From contig NZ_JALPRR010000005.1 in assembly GCF_023630205.1 (NCBI RefSeq), forward strand, positions 1 to 64,000: a DNA stretch of 64,000 bases. Reading direction: 5' to 3'. The number at the start of each line of letters is the position of its first letter. The first letter of the stretch is position 1. Shown here piece after piece: positions 53,075 through 62,681 of the stretch. The stretch comes from Pontibacter ruber (GTDB taxonomy: Bacteria; Bacteroidota; Bacteroidia; Cytophagales; Hymenobacteraceae). The translations under genes and the position numbers were made by a program. The notes beneath the pieces are model-generated. The model was not told the DNA's origin. It ran no database searches and was given only the letters and a program-made list of their open reading frames with translations.

Positions 53075-53120
53075 TATACTTCCCGGTTCAGGCCCGCATT
53101 TTCCTGAACCAGGAAGTATA
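53075..53120. terminator. Hairpin after feoB with AAGTATA in its stem
   Basis: Stem 53075-53091 with 53104-53120, 17 bp with one mismatch and a 12-base loop. Both arms contain TATACTT/AAGTATA. There is no T run after it, so termination is uncertain. A further AAGTATATACTT palindrome overlaps the right arm (53114-53125). Confidence 0.6.
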
Positions 53121-53125
53121 TACTT

Positions 53126-53594
53126 CAAGCTTCTTTGTTGCGCCACCTGCGTTGCCCAAAGTATGCACGAAGTATAATTTATAGTGCCATGCCTTATTGG
53201 TCACTTCCTGCCTGTGCTGCCTCTAGGGCTAATCAACTCTTACTTTATAGCTTTTTGTATTCGCCTGAACTGTAGTGGCTGCCTGGTAGTCGCTTAAGGG
53301 AGCAAGTATGCTTGCCAATTCTACTATATTGGAGTGTTGACCAATCTCTCTTAAATTCCTCAATTATCCTTTCGCTAACAAAAAGTATAGCTTCAAACAT
53401 AAAAAAGGTGCGTTTATAAGATTTTCAACAAGCGTTTGAAATTTTATAATGAAATTGATTGAGGCTTAAGCTGTTAATGTATAACTATAGTTATATTTAA
53501 TCGGTATATAGCAAGAGGCGCAGCAAAGGTCGCAACTGTAAATCCAACCCTGGCTTTATTGCAGCGGCTAAAAATTGCTGGCTTTTATTTACGT
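53126..53594. other. Gene-free AT-rich stretch after feoB
   Basis: Nearly 470 bases with only short frames and no recognised motif other than AAGTATA copies (near 53171 and 53384). An open frame without ATG runs from about 53480 into the repeat block on the plus strand. Confidence 0.4.
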
Positions 53595-53735
53595 TTACTC
53601 CTCCTGAACGGCAGCCACTCTGGTGCCGGTTTCCATTGCACTTCCTTGAACGGTAGCCTTGCCGGCACCGGTGTTTTTTCCCTCCACTTGAACGGTTGCC
53701 ATTCCGGCGCCGGGTTCGTCAGATTCTAGCTTTAG
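53595..53735. repeat. Threefold imperfect tandem repeat before the first susC
   Basis: Three units of about 42-46 bases, each with TGAACGG, GCC, then CCGG or TGG and GCCGG. On the plus strand one frame reads LLNGSHSGAGF, SLNGSLAGTGVF and HLNGCHSGAGF, then stops. On the minus strand another frame reads PGAGMATVQVEGK, NTGAGKATVQGSAM and ETGTRVAAVQEE, then stops. Both are open, neither has a good ATG, so it may be a short gene, a remnant or structured RNA. Confidence 0.45.
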
Positions 53736-53781
53736 AGAAGGCCAAAAGAAGTCTATCTATCTTCACTTAAAACGAACAGCA

Positions 53782-56700
53782 ATGAAAAAACTTTTAATCT
53801 TGAGCCTTTTTCTGGTATTCGCTCTGCTGCAACAGGGCATGGCTCAGACAAGGGCCATCACCGGAACGGTCACAGATGCTTCCACAAACCAACCTCTTCC
53901 CGGCGTTACAGTGCTGGTGAAAGGTACTACAGTAGGTACTGCTACAGGCGCAGACGGTACGTATTCGCTTAATGTTCCTCCGGAAGGAACCACCCTTGTT
54001 TTCAGTTTTATTGGTTACCAAACCGTTGAGCGCCCAATTGGCAATGCTGCCGTTGTGAACGTAGGCCTGCCACTTGCTACTAAAGAGCTTGGCGAAGTGG
54101 TGGTAACAGCGCTGGGTATTGAAAGAACAAAGAATGAGCTGCCCTACGCTGCACAGAAAGTAGAAGGCGATGCAGTTACCACTACCCGCGAAGCCAACTT
54201 TGTGAATGCGTTGTCGGGTAAGGTTTCCGGTGTAAACATACAGCGAAACAACACCCTCGGTGGATCTACAAACGTGGTAATACGAGGTAACAAGTCATTG
54301 TTTGGAAACAACCAGGCTTTGTTTGTGGTAGATGGCGTACCAATTGACAATGCCAACACCAACACTTCCAACCAGCGTACCGGCCGTGGTGGCTACGACT
54401 ACGGTAACGCTGCCGCTGACATTAACCCTGATGACATTGCATCGATCAACGTGCTGAAAGGTGCTGCCGCTACCGCATTGTATGGTACACGTGCCGCTAA
54501 CGGTGCTGTGATTATTACTACTAAAAAAGGTAGAAGAGATGAAAAGGGTGTAGGTGTAACTATTAACTCAAGCGTAAACGTTGGTTTTATAGATAAGGAA
54601 ACTTTTACAGATTTTCAGGACCAGTATGGTGCCGGCTATGGTGCTTATTACGATGATCCTTCCGGTTTTTTCCTGTTAAGGGATGTTGACGGAGACGGCG
54701 AGGAGGACGACCTGGTAGTACCAACCAGCGAAGATGCTTCGTATGGTGCCCGCTTCGATCCGAACCTGCTGGTGTACCAGTGGAATGCCTTCGATCCGAC
54801 ATCACCTTTTGCCGGGCAAGCAACGCCATGGGTGGCAGCAAAGAACGATCCGACTGAATTTTTCGAAAATGCTTTCGGAACTGCCAACAACATTATGCTG
54901 GACGGTGGAGGTGAAAAGGGCTATTACAAGCTAGGCTATACCCGCAACAGTGATGAGGGTATTCTGCCAAACAGTGAGATTGTCAAGAACTTCATCAACT
55001 TTGGTGCATCTTATAATATCACGGAAAAAATAAATGCCTCTGCTTCCATCAACTACTCTGTAGTAGATGGCTTAGGCCGATACGGCACCGGCTACGATGA
55101 TAAGAACGTGGCAACCAACTTCAGGCAGTGGTGGCAGACAAACGTAGATATAAAAGAGCAGGAAGATGCTTACCGCAGAACAGGTAAGAACATAACCTGG
55201 AACTGGGCCGACCCGCCGGATGCCTTGGTGCCAATCTATTGGGACAACCCATACTGGACCCGTTTTGAGAACTATCAGAACGATACGCGTAACCGTTACT
55301 TCGGCAACGTAAGACTTGACTATAAACTTACAGACTGGCTGGACATCATGGGCAGGGTGTCGCTGGATATTTATGATGAAATTCAGGAAGAAAGGTATGC
55401 CGTAGGGTCACTTTCGCCATCTCAATACCAACGCTTTAACAGAGGCTTTAACGAGCGAAATTATGACCTGATGGCCAACCTTAACAGAGACCTGTCCGAA
55501 ACATTTAACCTAAAAGCCACGATTGGTACCAACATCCGCAAGACAGAAACTGAGTCTATTTTTGCCTCTACTAACGGGGGATTGGTTGTGCCGCGTTTTT
55601 ATGCGCTAACCAACTCAGTAAACCCTTTGGAGCCGCCAATAGAGGAAGATACAGAACTGCAGGTGAATGGTTATTTTGTCAGCACCACTTTTGGCTATAA
55701 AAATCTTGCCTTCGTTGACCTGGCTTACAGAATAGATCAGGCCTCAACCTTGCCTTCGGATAACAACAGCTTTGGTTATGGCTCGGTTTCCGGCAGCTTT
55801 GTGTTCTCAGAGTTGATGGAGCCGCGCGCCTGGCTGACAGGTGGCAAGATCCGTCTGAACTACGCCGAGGTAGGTAACCTGGCCCCGGTTTACTATGTAA
55901 ATGACATTTATACCAAGCCAACACCATTTGGTACAACACCGCTTTTCTCAATACCAAATGATAAAAATAACCCGGACCTGAAGCCGGAGCGAACTAATAG
56001 CTACGAGGCAGGCCTGGAGATGTCATTCCTGGATGGTCGCACAGGTTTCGATTTTACATACTATAATTCTAAATCCGTTGACCAAATCGTGCCGGCTTCT
56101 GTTTCCAGGGCCACTGGTTATAACAACAAAATCACAAACCTTGGCGAGATCCGGAACAATGGCGTGGAGCTGTCAATATTCGGAACTCCGTTCAAAACTG
56201 ACAACTGGAATTGGACTCTCAATGTTAACTGGACCCGAAACCGAAACGAGGTAGTAGACCTGGGTGAATTTGATAACTTCCAGTTAGGTACCTTCCAGGG
56301 TGGTGTGTCAATCAACGCGGCGGTAGGAGAGCCTTACGGTACCATCAGGGGCTCTAACTTCGTGTACTTGGATGGCAAGCGCGTGGTGGATGAAGAGGGA
56401 CATTACCTGATATCTCCTACCTCGAATGAGGTGATTGGTAACGTAAACCCGGACTGGCTTGCCGGTGTATCGAGCTCGCTCAAGTATAAAGGCCTCTCTT
56501 TCGGTTTCCTGATTGATATCAAAGAGGGCGGTGATGTTTTCTCGCTTGACCAGTACTATGGTTTGGCAACCGGTGTTAGCACAGCTACAACCTTTACCAA
56601 CGACCTGGGCAATCCGGTCAGAAATTCGCTGGATGAAGGCGGCGGTGTGATACTGGAAGGTGTGAAAGAAGACGGTAGCCCGAACGATGTAAGAGCGGAC

Positions 56701-57009
56701 GCCTCTGCATACGGCTTGTTTGGTTATGCCTACAATCCTGCTGCGGCTTTTGTGTATGATGCAAGCTATGTGAAGCTACGGGAAGTAACCCTTGGCTTTG
56801 CCTTACCTGAATCGTTGGTAGCCAACTGGGGACCAATAAAAGGGATCGAACTGTCTGCTTATGGCAGGAACCTGTGGATCATTCATAAGAACCTGCCTGA
56901 CGCCGATCCGGAGGATGGCATCAGCTCAGGTAACCTGGCAGGAGGCTATCAGGTGGGTAGCTATCCTACTACCCGAAACATAGGCATCAACCTTAAAGCA
57001 AGATTCTAA
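53782..57009 (+). CDS. SusC/RagA family TonB-linked outer-membrane protein, locus 1
   Basis: A 1075-residue TonB-dependent transporter for uptake of glycans, peptides or other large nutrients. The signal peptide ends near MAQ (residue 22). A carboxypeptidase-regulatory-like domain spans about 25-105 (GTVTDASTNQPLPGVTVLVKG). A TonB-box-like stretch and the plug domain follow, with VVVTALGIERTKNELPYAAQKV, FVVDGVPIDN and INVLKGAAATALYGTRAANG. The 22-strand barrel fills the rest and ends in the terminal strand NIGINLKARF. The partner susD is 10 bases downstream. No enzymes or regulator flank the pair, so the substrate is unknown. The N-terminus is nearly identical to that of the second susC. Confidence 0.93.
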   Translation: MKKLLILSLFLVFALLQQGMAQTRAITGTVTDASTNQPLPGVTVLVKGTTVGTATGADGTYSLNVPPEGTTLVFSFIGYQTVERPIGNAAVVNVGLPLATKELGEVVVTALGIERTKNELPYAAQKVEGDAVTTTREANFVNALSGKVSGVNIQRNNTLGGSTNVVIRGNKSLFGNNQALFVVDGVPIDNANTNTSNQRTGRGGYDYGNAAADINPDDIASINVLKGAAATALYGTRAANGAVIITTKKGRRDEKGVGVTINSSVNVGFIDKETFTDFQDQYGAGYGAYYDDPSGFFLLRDVDGDGEEDDLVVPTSEDASYGARFDPNLLVYQWNAFDPTSPFAGQATPWVAAKNDPTEFFENAFGTANNIMLDGGGEKGYYKLGYTRNSDEGILPNSEIVKNFINFGASYNITEKINASASINYSVVDGLGRYGTGYDDKNVATNFRQWWQTNVDIKEQEDAYRRTGKNITWNWADPPDALVPIYWDNPYWTRFENYQNDTRNRYFGNVRLDYKLTDWLDIMGRVSLDIYDEIQEERYAVGSLSPSQYQRFNRGFNERNYDLMANLNRDLSETFNLKATIGTNIRKTETESIFASTNGGLVVPRFYALTNSVNPLEPPIEEDTELQVNGYFVSTTFGYKNLAFVDLAYRIDQASTLPSDNNSFGYGSVSGSFVFSELMEPRAWLTGGKIRLNYAEVGNLAPVYYVNDIYTKPTPFGTTPLFSIPNDKNNPDLKPERTNSYEAGLEMSFLDGRTGFDFTYYNSKSVDQIVPASVSRATGYNNKITNLGEIRNNGVELSIFGTPFKTDNWNWTLNVNWTRNRNEVVDLGEFDNFQLGTFQGGVSINAAVGEPYGTIRGSNFVYLDGKRVVDEEGHYLISPTSNEVIGNVNPDWLAGVSSSLKYKGLSFGFLIDIKEGGDVFSLDQYYGLATGVSTATTFTNDLGNPVRNSLDEGGGVILEGVKEDGSPNDVRADASAYGLFGYAYNPAAAFVYDASYVKLREVTLGFALPESLVANWGPIKGIELSAYGRNLWIIHKNLPDADPEDGISSGNLAGGYQVGSYPTTRNIGINLKARF

Positions 57010-57019
57010 TCACAGACGT

Positions 57020-58528
57020 ATGAAAAAGATACTAGCAATATTTATACTTGTGATTGCAGCAGTTGCCTGTACAGAGGATTTTGATGAGATGAACATCGAT
57101 CCGAAGAACGCCAGCTCCAACGTGCCTGCAACTACACTGTTATCCAATGGCCAGAAGAACCTGGCTGATGTGGTAACCAGCACCAACGTGAACCTGAACG
57201 TTTTTAGGTTGCTTTCCCAGTACTGGACAGAGACCACTTATACGGACGAAAGCCGGTACGACCTGAGTACACGCAACATCCCGCAGAACTTCTGGAACGT
57301 GCTTTACCGAGACGTACTACGCGATCTGAGAGAGGCCCGAAACCTTACCAATGCAAATGCTGATATTGACGAAGGTGTGAAGGGGCAGCAGCTTGCCATT
57401 ATCGAAATTACCGAGATTTACGCCTGGATGGTGCTCGTGAATACGTACGGAGACGTGCCTTATACCGAAGCACTCGATATCGAGAACGTGATTCCGAAGT
57501 ATGATGACGATGCTGCCATTTACAACGATCTGCTGGTAAGAATCGACAATGCCCTTACAGCGCTTAATACAGAGGTAGAAGGCGGGGCAGGTGCTGATGA
57601 ACTTGCCGCTGCTGATCTGATTTATGGAGGTGATATAGAAAAGTGGATCAAGTTCGGAAATTCGCTGAAGCTGAAGCTGGGCATGACCATTGCCGACGTA
57701 GATCCGGGTAAGGCCAGAACAGTTGTAGAAGCAGCTGCAGCAGACCCGGAGAAACTGATTTCGTCAAATGAGGATAACGCGGCATTCCAGTACCTGAATA
57801 CCCCTCCCAACACAAACCCGATCTGGGTAGACCTGGTGCAGAGTGGCAGACGGGACTATGTAGCGGCGAATACCATTGTCAATGAAATGAACAGGCTGGA
57901 AGACCCTCGCAGGGAAGCCTACTTTACAACAGTGGCTCTAGCCGCTGATGATCCTGCCACACCGGATGTTGATGAAACTGTGCCCCGTTACGTTGGTGGA
58001 ATATACGGTAGGAGTAACAGCTACAGCCGTTTCTCCAAGCCAGATGAGCAGATCGCCAGCCCGACTTTTGAAGGCTTGCTGATGGACTACTCTGAAGTCG
58101 AGTTTTTTCTGGCAGAAGCTGTTGAAAGAGGATTTGCAGTTGGAGGTACAGCAGAAGAGCACTACAATGCTGCTATCCGTGCTTCAATGGAATATTGGGG
58201 GGTAGAAGATGAAGCTGTAATCAACAACTACCTTTCACAGCCTGAGGTAGCTTATACTTCGCCTGCTTCCGGTGCCGACTTCCGCGAAAAGATTGGTACT
58301 CAAAAGTGGATAGCACTCTACAACAGAGGCACTGAAGGCTGGACAGAATGGAGGCGCCTGGACGCTCCTGACCTGGTGCCCCCTGCAAATGCCGTGCTGC
58401 CGGAAATCCCGGTCCGCTTCCCGTATCCTGTGCAGGAGCAAAACCTGAACACTGCTAATTATCAGGCTGCTTCAGGGGCTATTGGCGGAGACGTGACCAC
58501 ATCAAAAGTATTCTGGGATGTGCGGTAG
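57020..58528 (+). CDS. SusD/RagB-like nutrient-binding lipoprotein, locus 1
   Basis: A 502-residue surface lipoprotein that caps the SusC transporter. The signal peptide MKKILAIFILVIAAVAC has the lipid-bearing Cys at 17. After it comes the pattern DFDEMNIDPKN that marks the SusD-like group with this N-terminus. Helical TPR-like segments follow, such as GQQLAIIEITEIYAWMVLVNTYGDVPYTEAL, a typical SusD stretch. Late motifs are FLAEAVERGFAVGGTAEEHYNAAI and TQKWIALYNRGTEGWTEWRR. It follows susC after 10 bases and precedes a strong terminator. Confidence 0.92.
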   Translation: MKKILAIFILVIAAVACTEDFDEMNIDPKNASSNVPATTLLSNGQKNLADVVTSTNVNLNVFRLLSQYWTETTYTDESRYDLSTRNIPQNFWNVLYRDVLRDLREARNLTNANADIDEGVKGQQLAIIEITEIYAWMVLVNTYGDVPYTEALDIENVIPKYDDDAAIYNDLLVRIDNALTALNTEVEGGAGADELAAADLIYGGDIEKWIKFGNSLKLKLGMTIADVDPGKARTVVEAAAADPEKLISSNEDNAAFQYLNTPPNTNPIWVDLVQSGRRDYVAANTIVNEMNRLEDPRREAYFTTVALAADDPATPDVDETVPRYVGGIYGRSNSYSRFSKPDEQIASPTFEGLLMDYSEVEFFLAEAVERGFAVGGTAEEHYNAAIRASMEYWGVEDEAVINNYLSQPEVAYTSPASGADFREKIGTQKWIALYNRGTEGWTEWRRLDAPDLVPPANAVLPEIPVRFPYPVQEQNLNTANYQAASGAIGGDVTTSKVFWDVR

Positions 58529-58572
58529 CAGGAAAACAACATGAGAAACTAGGTAGTAGTCTTCTATACTTT

Positions 58573-58605
58573 AAAGGCCCCCGGATTCCGGGGGCCTTTT
58601 CTTTT
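58573..58605 (+). terminator. Terminator of susCD locus 1
   Basis: Perfect 12-bp GC-rich stem 58573-58584 with 58588-58599, 3-base loop, then TCTTTT. Confidence 0.9.
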
Positions 58606-59398
58606 GCAGGGTCTTCGAAGCTGATTTTTACCTAACAGGAACAAGCAGATATGTTAGTGTAAGACTGAATGTTAACACTTTGGATCAGGTATGCCAGTGT
58701 AATTTGTGTAAAGCTATACTTGCTGTTATAACTATTTGATTATCTATATGATAGTCTGCTTTTTAAGGGGCGATTATAGACTGCTCTATCTGAATATCAT
58801 ATTAAAACAATGTTAAATATTTGTTAAAATAAAATATATTGTCTAAACTTGATTTCTTACTCACCAAAAAACAACCGGCTAATAAATGAAACGACTTATA
58901 CTTCTTTACGAGTCTCTTCGCATCCATTGTAGTTCACATTTCCTTATGTCTGGCAGCTGCTAGATCTTCTCTAATATATTAAATAATTCAAGTATTTCAG
59001 TGCTGTTTATGACTGAAGCTGGAAGGATATTGCCTTTTAATTGGCTTTTTATACGGTGTTCCCTATAGCCTTGCTGGAGATCTGGTAAGGCTTTCCGCAT
59101 ATCTGCCCATATTTAGGTAGCTAGAAGAATTCACATAAAGTCGGCTTTTGCAGCGCAATGTTTACAAGTAAATACCCCGGCAGTTGGCAAGGGATAATTA
59201 AATAATGGGATTGTCTAATTAAAGTTTAGCTATTAAGATAAGTGATAGCTATACCCTGAAGGAGGTGAAGCAGGAAATTTAGATTGAGTCAGGATTAATA
59301 CGAATACAGTGATCTGCATTACTTTTTGCTTAGGCAGAACTAAAGTGTAATAGAGTAATACCTAGTACAATTAATACATACCTTAAACAATCAACGCA
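58606..59398. other. Long AT-rich intergenic region between the two susCD loci
   Basis: About 790 bases, clearly more AT-rich than its surroundings. It must contain the promoter of the second susC, but no exact TAnnTTTG box with TTG spacing was found. There is an ATG frame of 25 codons (58886-58963) without known content. No sigma or anti-sigma gene is present. Confidence 0.5.
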
Positions 59399-62300
59399 AT
59401 GAAAAAACTTTTAATGCTATGCTTTATGCTGGTAAGTGCCCTGTTGCAGCAGGCCATGGCCCAGACGAGAGCAATCATCGGTAAAGTAACCGATGCTGCA
59501 ACCAGTCAGCCCCTTCCGGGCGTAACCGTTTTGGTAAAAGGTACCACAGTAGGTACTGCTACCGGAGCTGACGGTAACTACTCTATTAATGTGCCGGAAG
59601 GCGGCACTACATTAGTGTTTAGCTTTATTGGCTATAATACTACTGAGCGTGCTATTGGGACTTCAACTACGATTAACGTTGGCCTGCCTGTAAACACACA
59701 GCAGCTTAACGAAGTTGTGGTTACAGCTCTTGGTATCAAGAGAGAAGAGAAATCAATTGGTTACTCTGCTCAGAAAGTTGGTGGCGAAGAACTTAGCACT
59801 GTTCGTGAAACGAACATTGTTAACTCTCTGTCTGGCCGCGTTGCCGGTGTGCAGATTGGTAACAACTCGGGTGCTATGGGTGGTTCTGCCAGAGTAACAA
59901 TGAGAGGTGTAAACACGATTTTTGGTGACAACAACGCCCTTTTCGTAGTAGATGGTGTGCCAATCGAAAACTCTAACACTAACTCTGCTAACCAGCAGCG
60001 TGGTGGTGGTGGTTACGACTACGGTAGCCCAATCCAGGATATCAACCCGAATGACATTGCTGAAGTAACAGTACTGAAAGGTGCTGCTGCAACTGCATTG
60101 TATGGTAGCCGTGGTGGTAACGGTGTAATCGTAATTACAACTAAGAAGGGAACCAAGAAGAACGGTATTGGTGTAACATACAGCTTGGGTGTAACCAGAG
60201 ATGAGGTTTCCGTACTGCCTAAATACCAGAACCTATACGGTGGTGGTTATTCATTCGATACTCTGTACTATGATCAGTTATCTGATACTGAAAGAAAGCT
60301 GGCTTATCCTGAAGGACAGAAAGGTTACTACAATGATAACGACGGAAAAGGTAGCTATGATCTGATGCCAAACTATGGTACAGACGAATCATGGGGACCT
60401 AAATTAGAAGGCCAGATGTACCGCCCTTACTGGAGCTGGGATGGTAATAAGGGCAACCCGGACTTTGGTAAACTTGCCAAGTGGGAAGCTCAGCCAAACA
60501 ACATCCGTGACTTCTTTGAACCAGGACTGACTTTAACAAACTCTATCGCAGTTGACGGTTCTAACGACGCCGGTTCTTTCCGTGTGTCTTACTCGAACCT
60601 GGATCAGAACTTTATTCTTCCTAACTCTGCATTAAATAGACACAATGTTGGCTTCAACGGAGCTTACAACCTGACTGAAAAACTGAATGTTTCTGCAAGT
60701 GCTAACTACATAACGCACGAAGCGAAAGGCCGCCCAGGTACTGGTTACAGCGGTACTAACGTAATGCAGCAGTTTACGCAGTGGGGACAGCGTCAGCTGG
60801 ACATGAACAAGTCTAAAGAGTATATGCTTCCTGATGGCACGCAGCTTACCTGGAACCGTACTTCATGGGACAATCCTAAGCCTAAGTACTCTGATAACCC
60901 ATACTGGACTCGCCACATGAACTACCAGACTGACGGTAGAGATCGTATTTTCGGTAACATTGCTGCGAACTACAAGATCACTGACTTCTTAAGTGCTGAA
61001 GTAAGAGTATCAACTGATACTTACTCTGAGACACAGGAGGAGCGTATTGCAATCGGTTCACAGGATATTCCAGAGTATAGCTTGTTCAAGCTAGACTTCA
61101 TGGAGAACAACATTCAGGGTTTATTGAACTTCAACAAAGACCTGTCTGAAAAATTCTCTCTGAACGCTTATGTTGGTGGTAACAGAATGGCCCGTAACCG
61201 CCAAATCTTCAGCGGTGCTACAGCTGATGGTCTAAGCTCTAACGTGTACAACCTGGGTGCTTCTATCGGACGTCCTGTTATCGGTGACAGCAAGTCTGAG
61301 AAAGAAATCCAGTCTGCATTTGCCAGTGCCTCTTTAGGTTATAACGATGTGTTATTCCTTGACTTAGGTGCTCGTAACGACTGGTCTTCTACACTGCCAG
61401 CTGGCGAGAACTCATACTTCTACCCATCAGCTTCCCTTTCTTGGGTGTTCGCTGACCTGATCAACGCACCTTGGCTGAACCTTGCTAAAGTACGTGCTGC
61501 TGTTGCGCAGGTAGGTAAAGATACTGATCCTTACAACACCATGCTGACTTATGAGTTAAGACAGCCTTTCGGTACTAACACAAGAGTTTCTGTTCCGAAC
61601 AGATTTCCAAACGAAAGCCTGTTGCCAGAGATCTCAACTGAATACGAATTCGGTACTGAGTGGCGTGCATTCAACGACAGAGTTGGTCTGAACCTTTCTT
61701 ACTACAACAGAGTAACCAAGAACCAGATCATGCCTTTGACTGTATCAGCTGCTACTGGTTATACTTCCAGAATGATCAACGCTGGTAAAATCGAGAACAA
61801 AGGTGTGGAAGTTAGCTTGAACGCTGCTCCTATTCAGACAGACAACTTCAGCTGGAATGTGACTGTTAACTGGGCTAAAAACCAGAACAAAATTCTTGAG
61901 CTGACAGAAGATCAGAAGATCGTTATCCTGACAAACGCTCCGTTTGCAGTTCAGCTGCAGGCTCGTGAAGGTGAGTCATTCGGTTCAATCGTTGGTTACG
62001 ACTACGTATATGACGAAAACGGAAACAAACTGGTAACGGCTGGTGGTTACTATGCACGCTCTAAGGAGCAGAAAGTGATTGGTTCAGTTCTGCCGGATTA
62101 CACTGGTGGTATCACCAACACAATCAACTACAAAGGTGTAAGCCTGTCAGCACTTGTTGACTTCCAGAAAGGCGGAAGCTTCTTCTCTACTACTCAGATG
62201 TTCGGCCGTTACTCAGGTATCCTGGAAGAAACTGCTGCAAACAACATCCGTGAAGAAGGCATCATCGTGCCAGGTCTGTACCAGCCAGGTACTAAGATCG

Positions 62301-62650
62301 ACGGTGTTGACGTAAGCGGCCAGCCAAACAAAACTTCTATGAGTGCTGCTGACCACTTCTACTACAACGGTGGTTACCGTATCGGTGCTGCTGACGTAGT
62401 TGACGCGAGCTACATCTACCTGCGTGAAATGAGCCTTGGCTACAGCCTGCCATCTGCACTAGTTGGTAAAACTCCATTCAACAGCGCTAAACTGTCTTTA
62501 GTAGGCAGAAACCTGTGGCTGATTAAGTCTAACTCTGAGCACGTGGATCCATCAAACATCACGAACTCTATCACAAACATCCAGGGTATCGAGGGTGGTG
62601 CGCTACCATCAATGCGCTCTTATGGTGTTACGCTGACGTTAGGTTTATAA
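59399..62650 (+). CDS. SusC/RagA family TonB-linked outer-membrane protein, locus 2
   Basis: A 1083-residue paralogue of the first susC with the same layout. The signal peptide ends at MAQ, and a regulatory-like domain has KVTDAATSQPLPGVTVLVKG. The plug has VVVTALGIKREEKSIGYSAQKV, FVVDGVPIEN and VTVLKGAAATALYGSRGGNG. The barrel ends in SYGVTLTLGL. Its codon use stands out: GGT, GCT, AAC, TCT and CGT dominate, as in strongly expressed genes, while its paralogue uses a mixed set. Only one TATACTT motif lies inside it. Together this suggests a major outer-membrane protein. Substrate unknown. Confidence 0.93.
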   Translation: MKKLLMLCFMLVSALLQQAMAQTRAIIGKVTDAATSQPLPGVTVLVKGTTVGTATGADGNYSINVPEGGTTLVFSFIGYNTTERAIGTSTTINVGLPVNTQQLNEVVVTALGIKREEKSIGYSAQKVGGEELSTVRETNIVNSLSGRVAGVQIGNNSGAMGGSARVTMRGVNTIFGDNNALFVVDGVPIENSNTNSANQQRGGGGYDYGSPIQDINPNDIAEVTVLKGAAATALYGSRGGNGVIVITTKKGTKKNGIGVTYSLGVTRDEVSVLPKYQNLYGGGYSFDTLYYDQLSDTERKLAYPEGQKGYYNDNDGKGSYDLMPNYGTDESWGPKLEGQMYRPYWSWDGNKGNPDFGKLAKWEAQPNNIRDFFEPGLTLTNSIAVDGSNDAGSFRVSYSNLDQNFILPNSALNRHNVGFNGAYNLTEKLNVSASANYITHEAKGRPGTGYSGTNVMQQFTQWGQRQLDMNKSKEYMLPDGTQLTWNRTSWDNPKPKYSDNPYWTRHMNYQTDGRDRIFGNIAANYKITDFLSAEVRVSTDTYSETQEERIAIGSQDIPEYSLFKLDFMENNIQGLLNFNKDLSEKFSLNAYVGGNRMARNRQIFSGATADGLSSNVYNLGASIGRPVIGDSKSEKEIQSAFASASLGYNDVLFLDLGARNDWSSTLPAGENSYFYPSASLSWVFADLINAPWLNLAKVRAAVAQVGKDTDPYNTMLTYELRQPFGTNTRVSVPNRFPNESLLPEISTEYEFGTEWRAFNDRVGLNLSYYNRVTKNQIMPLTVSAATGYTSRMINAGKIENKGVEVSLNAAPIQTDNFSWNVTVNWAKNQNKILELTEDQKIVILTNAPFAVQLQAREGESFGSIVGYDYVYDENGNKLVTAGGYYARSKEQKVIGSVLPDYTGGITNTINYKGVSLSALVDFQKGGSFFSTTQMFGRYSGILEETAANNIREEGIIVPGLYQPGTKIDGVDVSGQPNKTSMSAADHFYYNGGYRIGAADVVDASYIYLREMSLGYSLPSALVGKTPFNSAKLSLVGRNLWLIKSNSEHVDPSNITNSITNIQGIEGGALPSMRSYGVTLTLGL

Positions 62651-62681
62651 TAGCTTAATCATTAAAAATTTAGGAAAGTAT

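Noticed and set aside
58886-58963. 25-codon ATG frame between the two susCD loci
   Set aside because: No similarity to known leader peptides, no promoter box before it, and chance frames of this size are common in AT-rich DNA.
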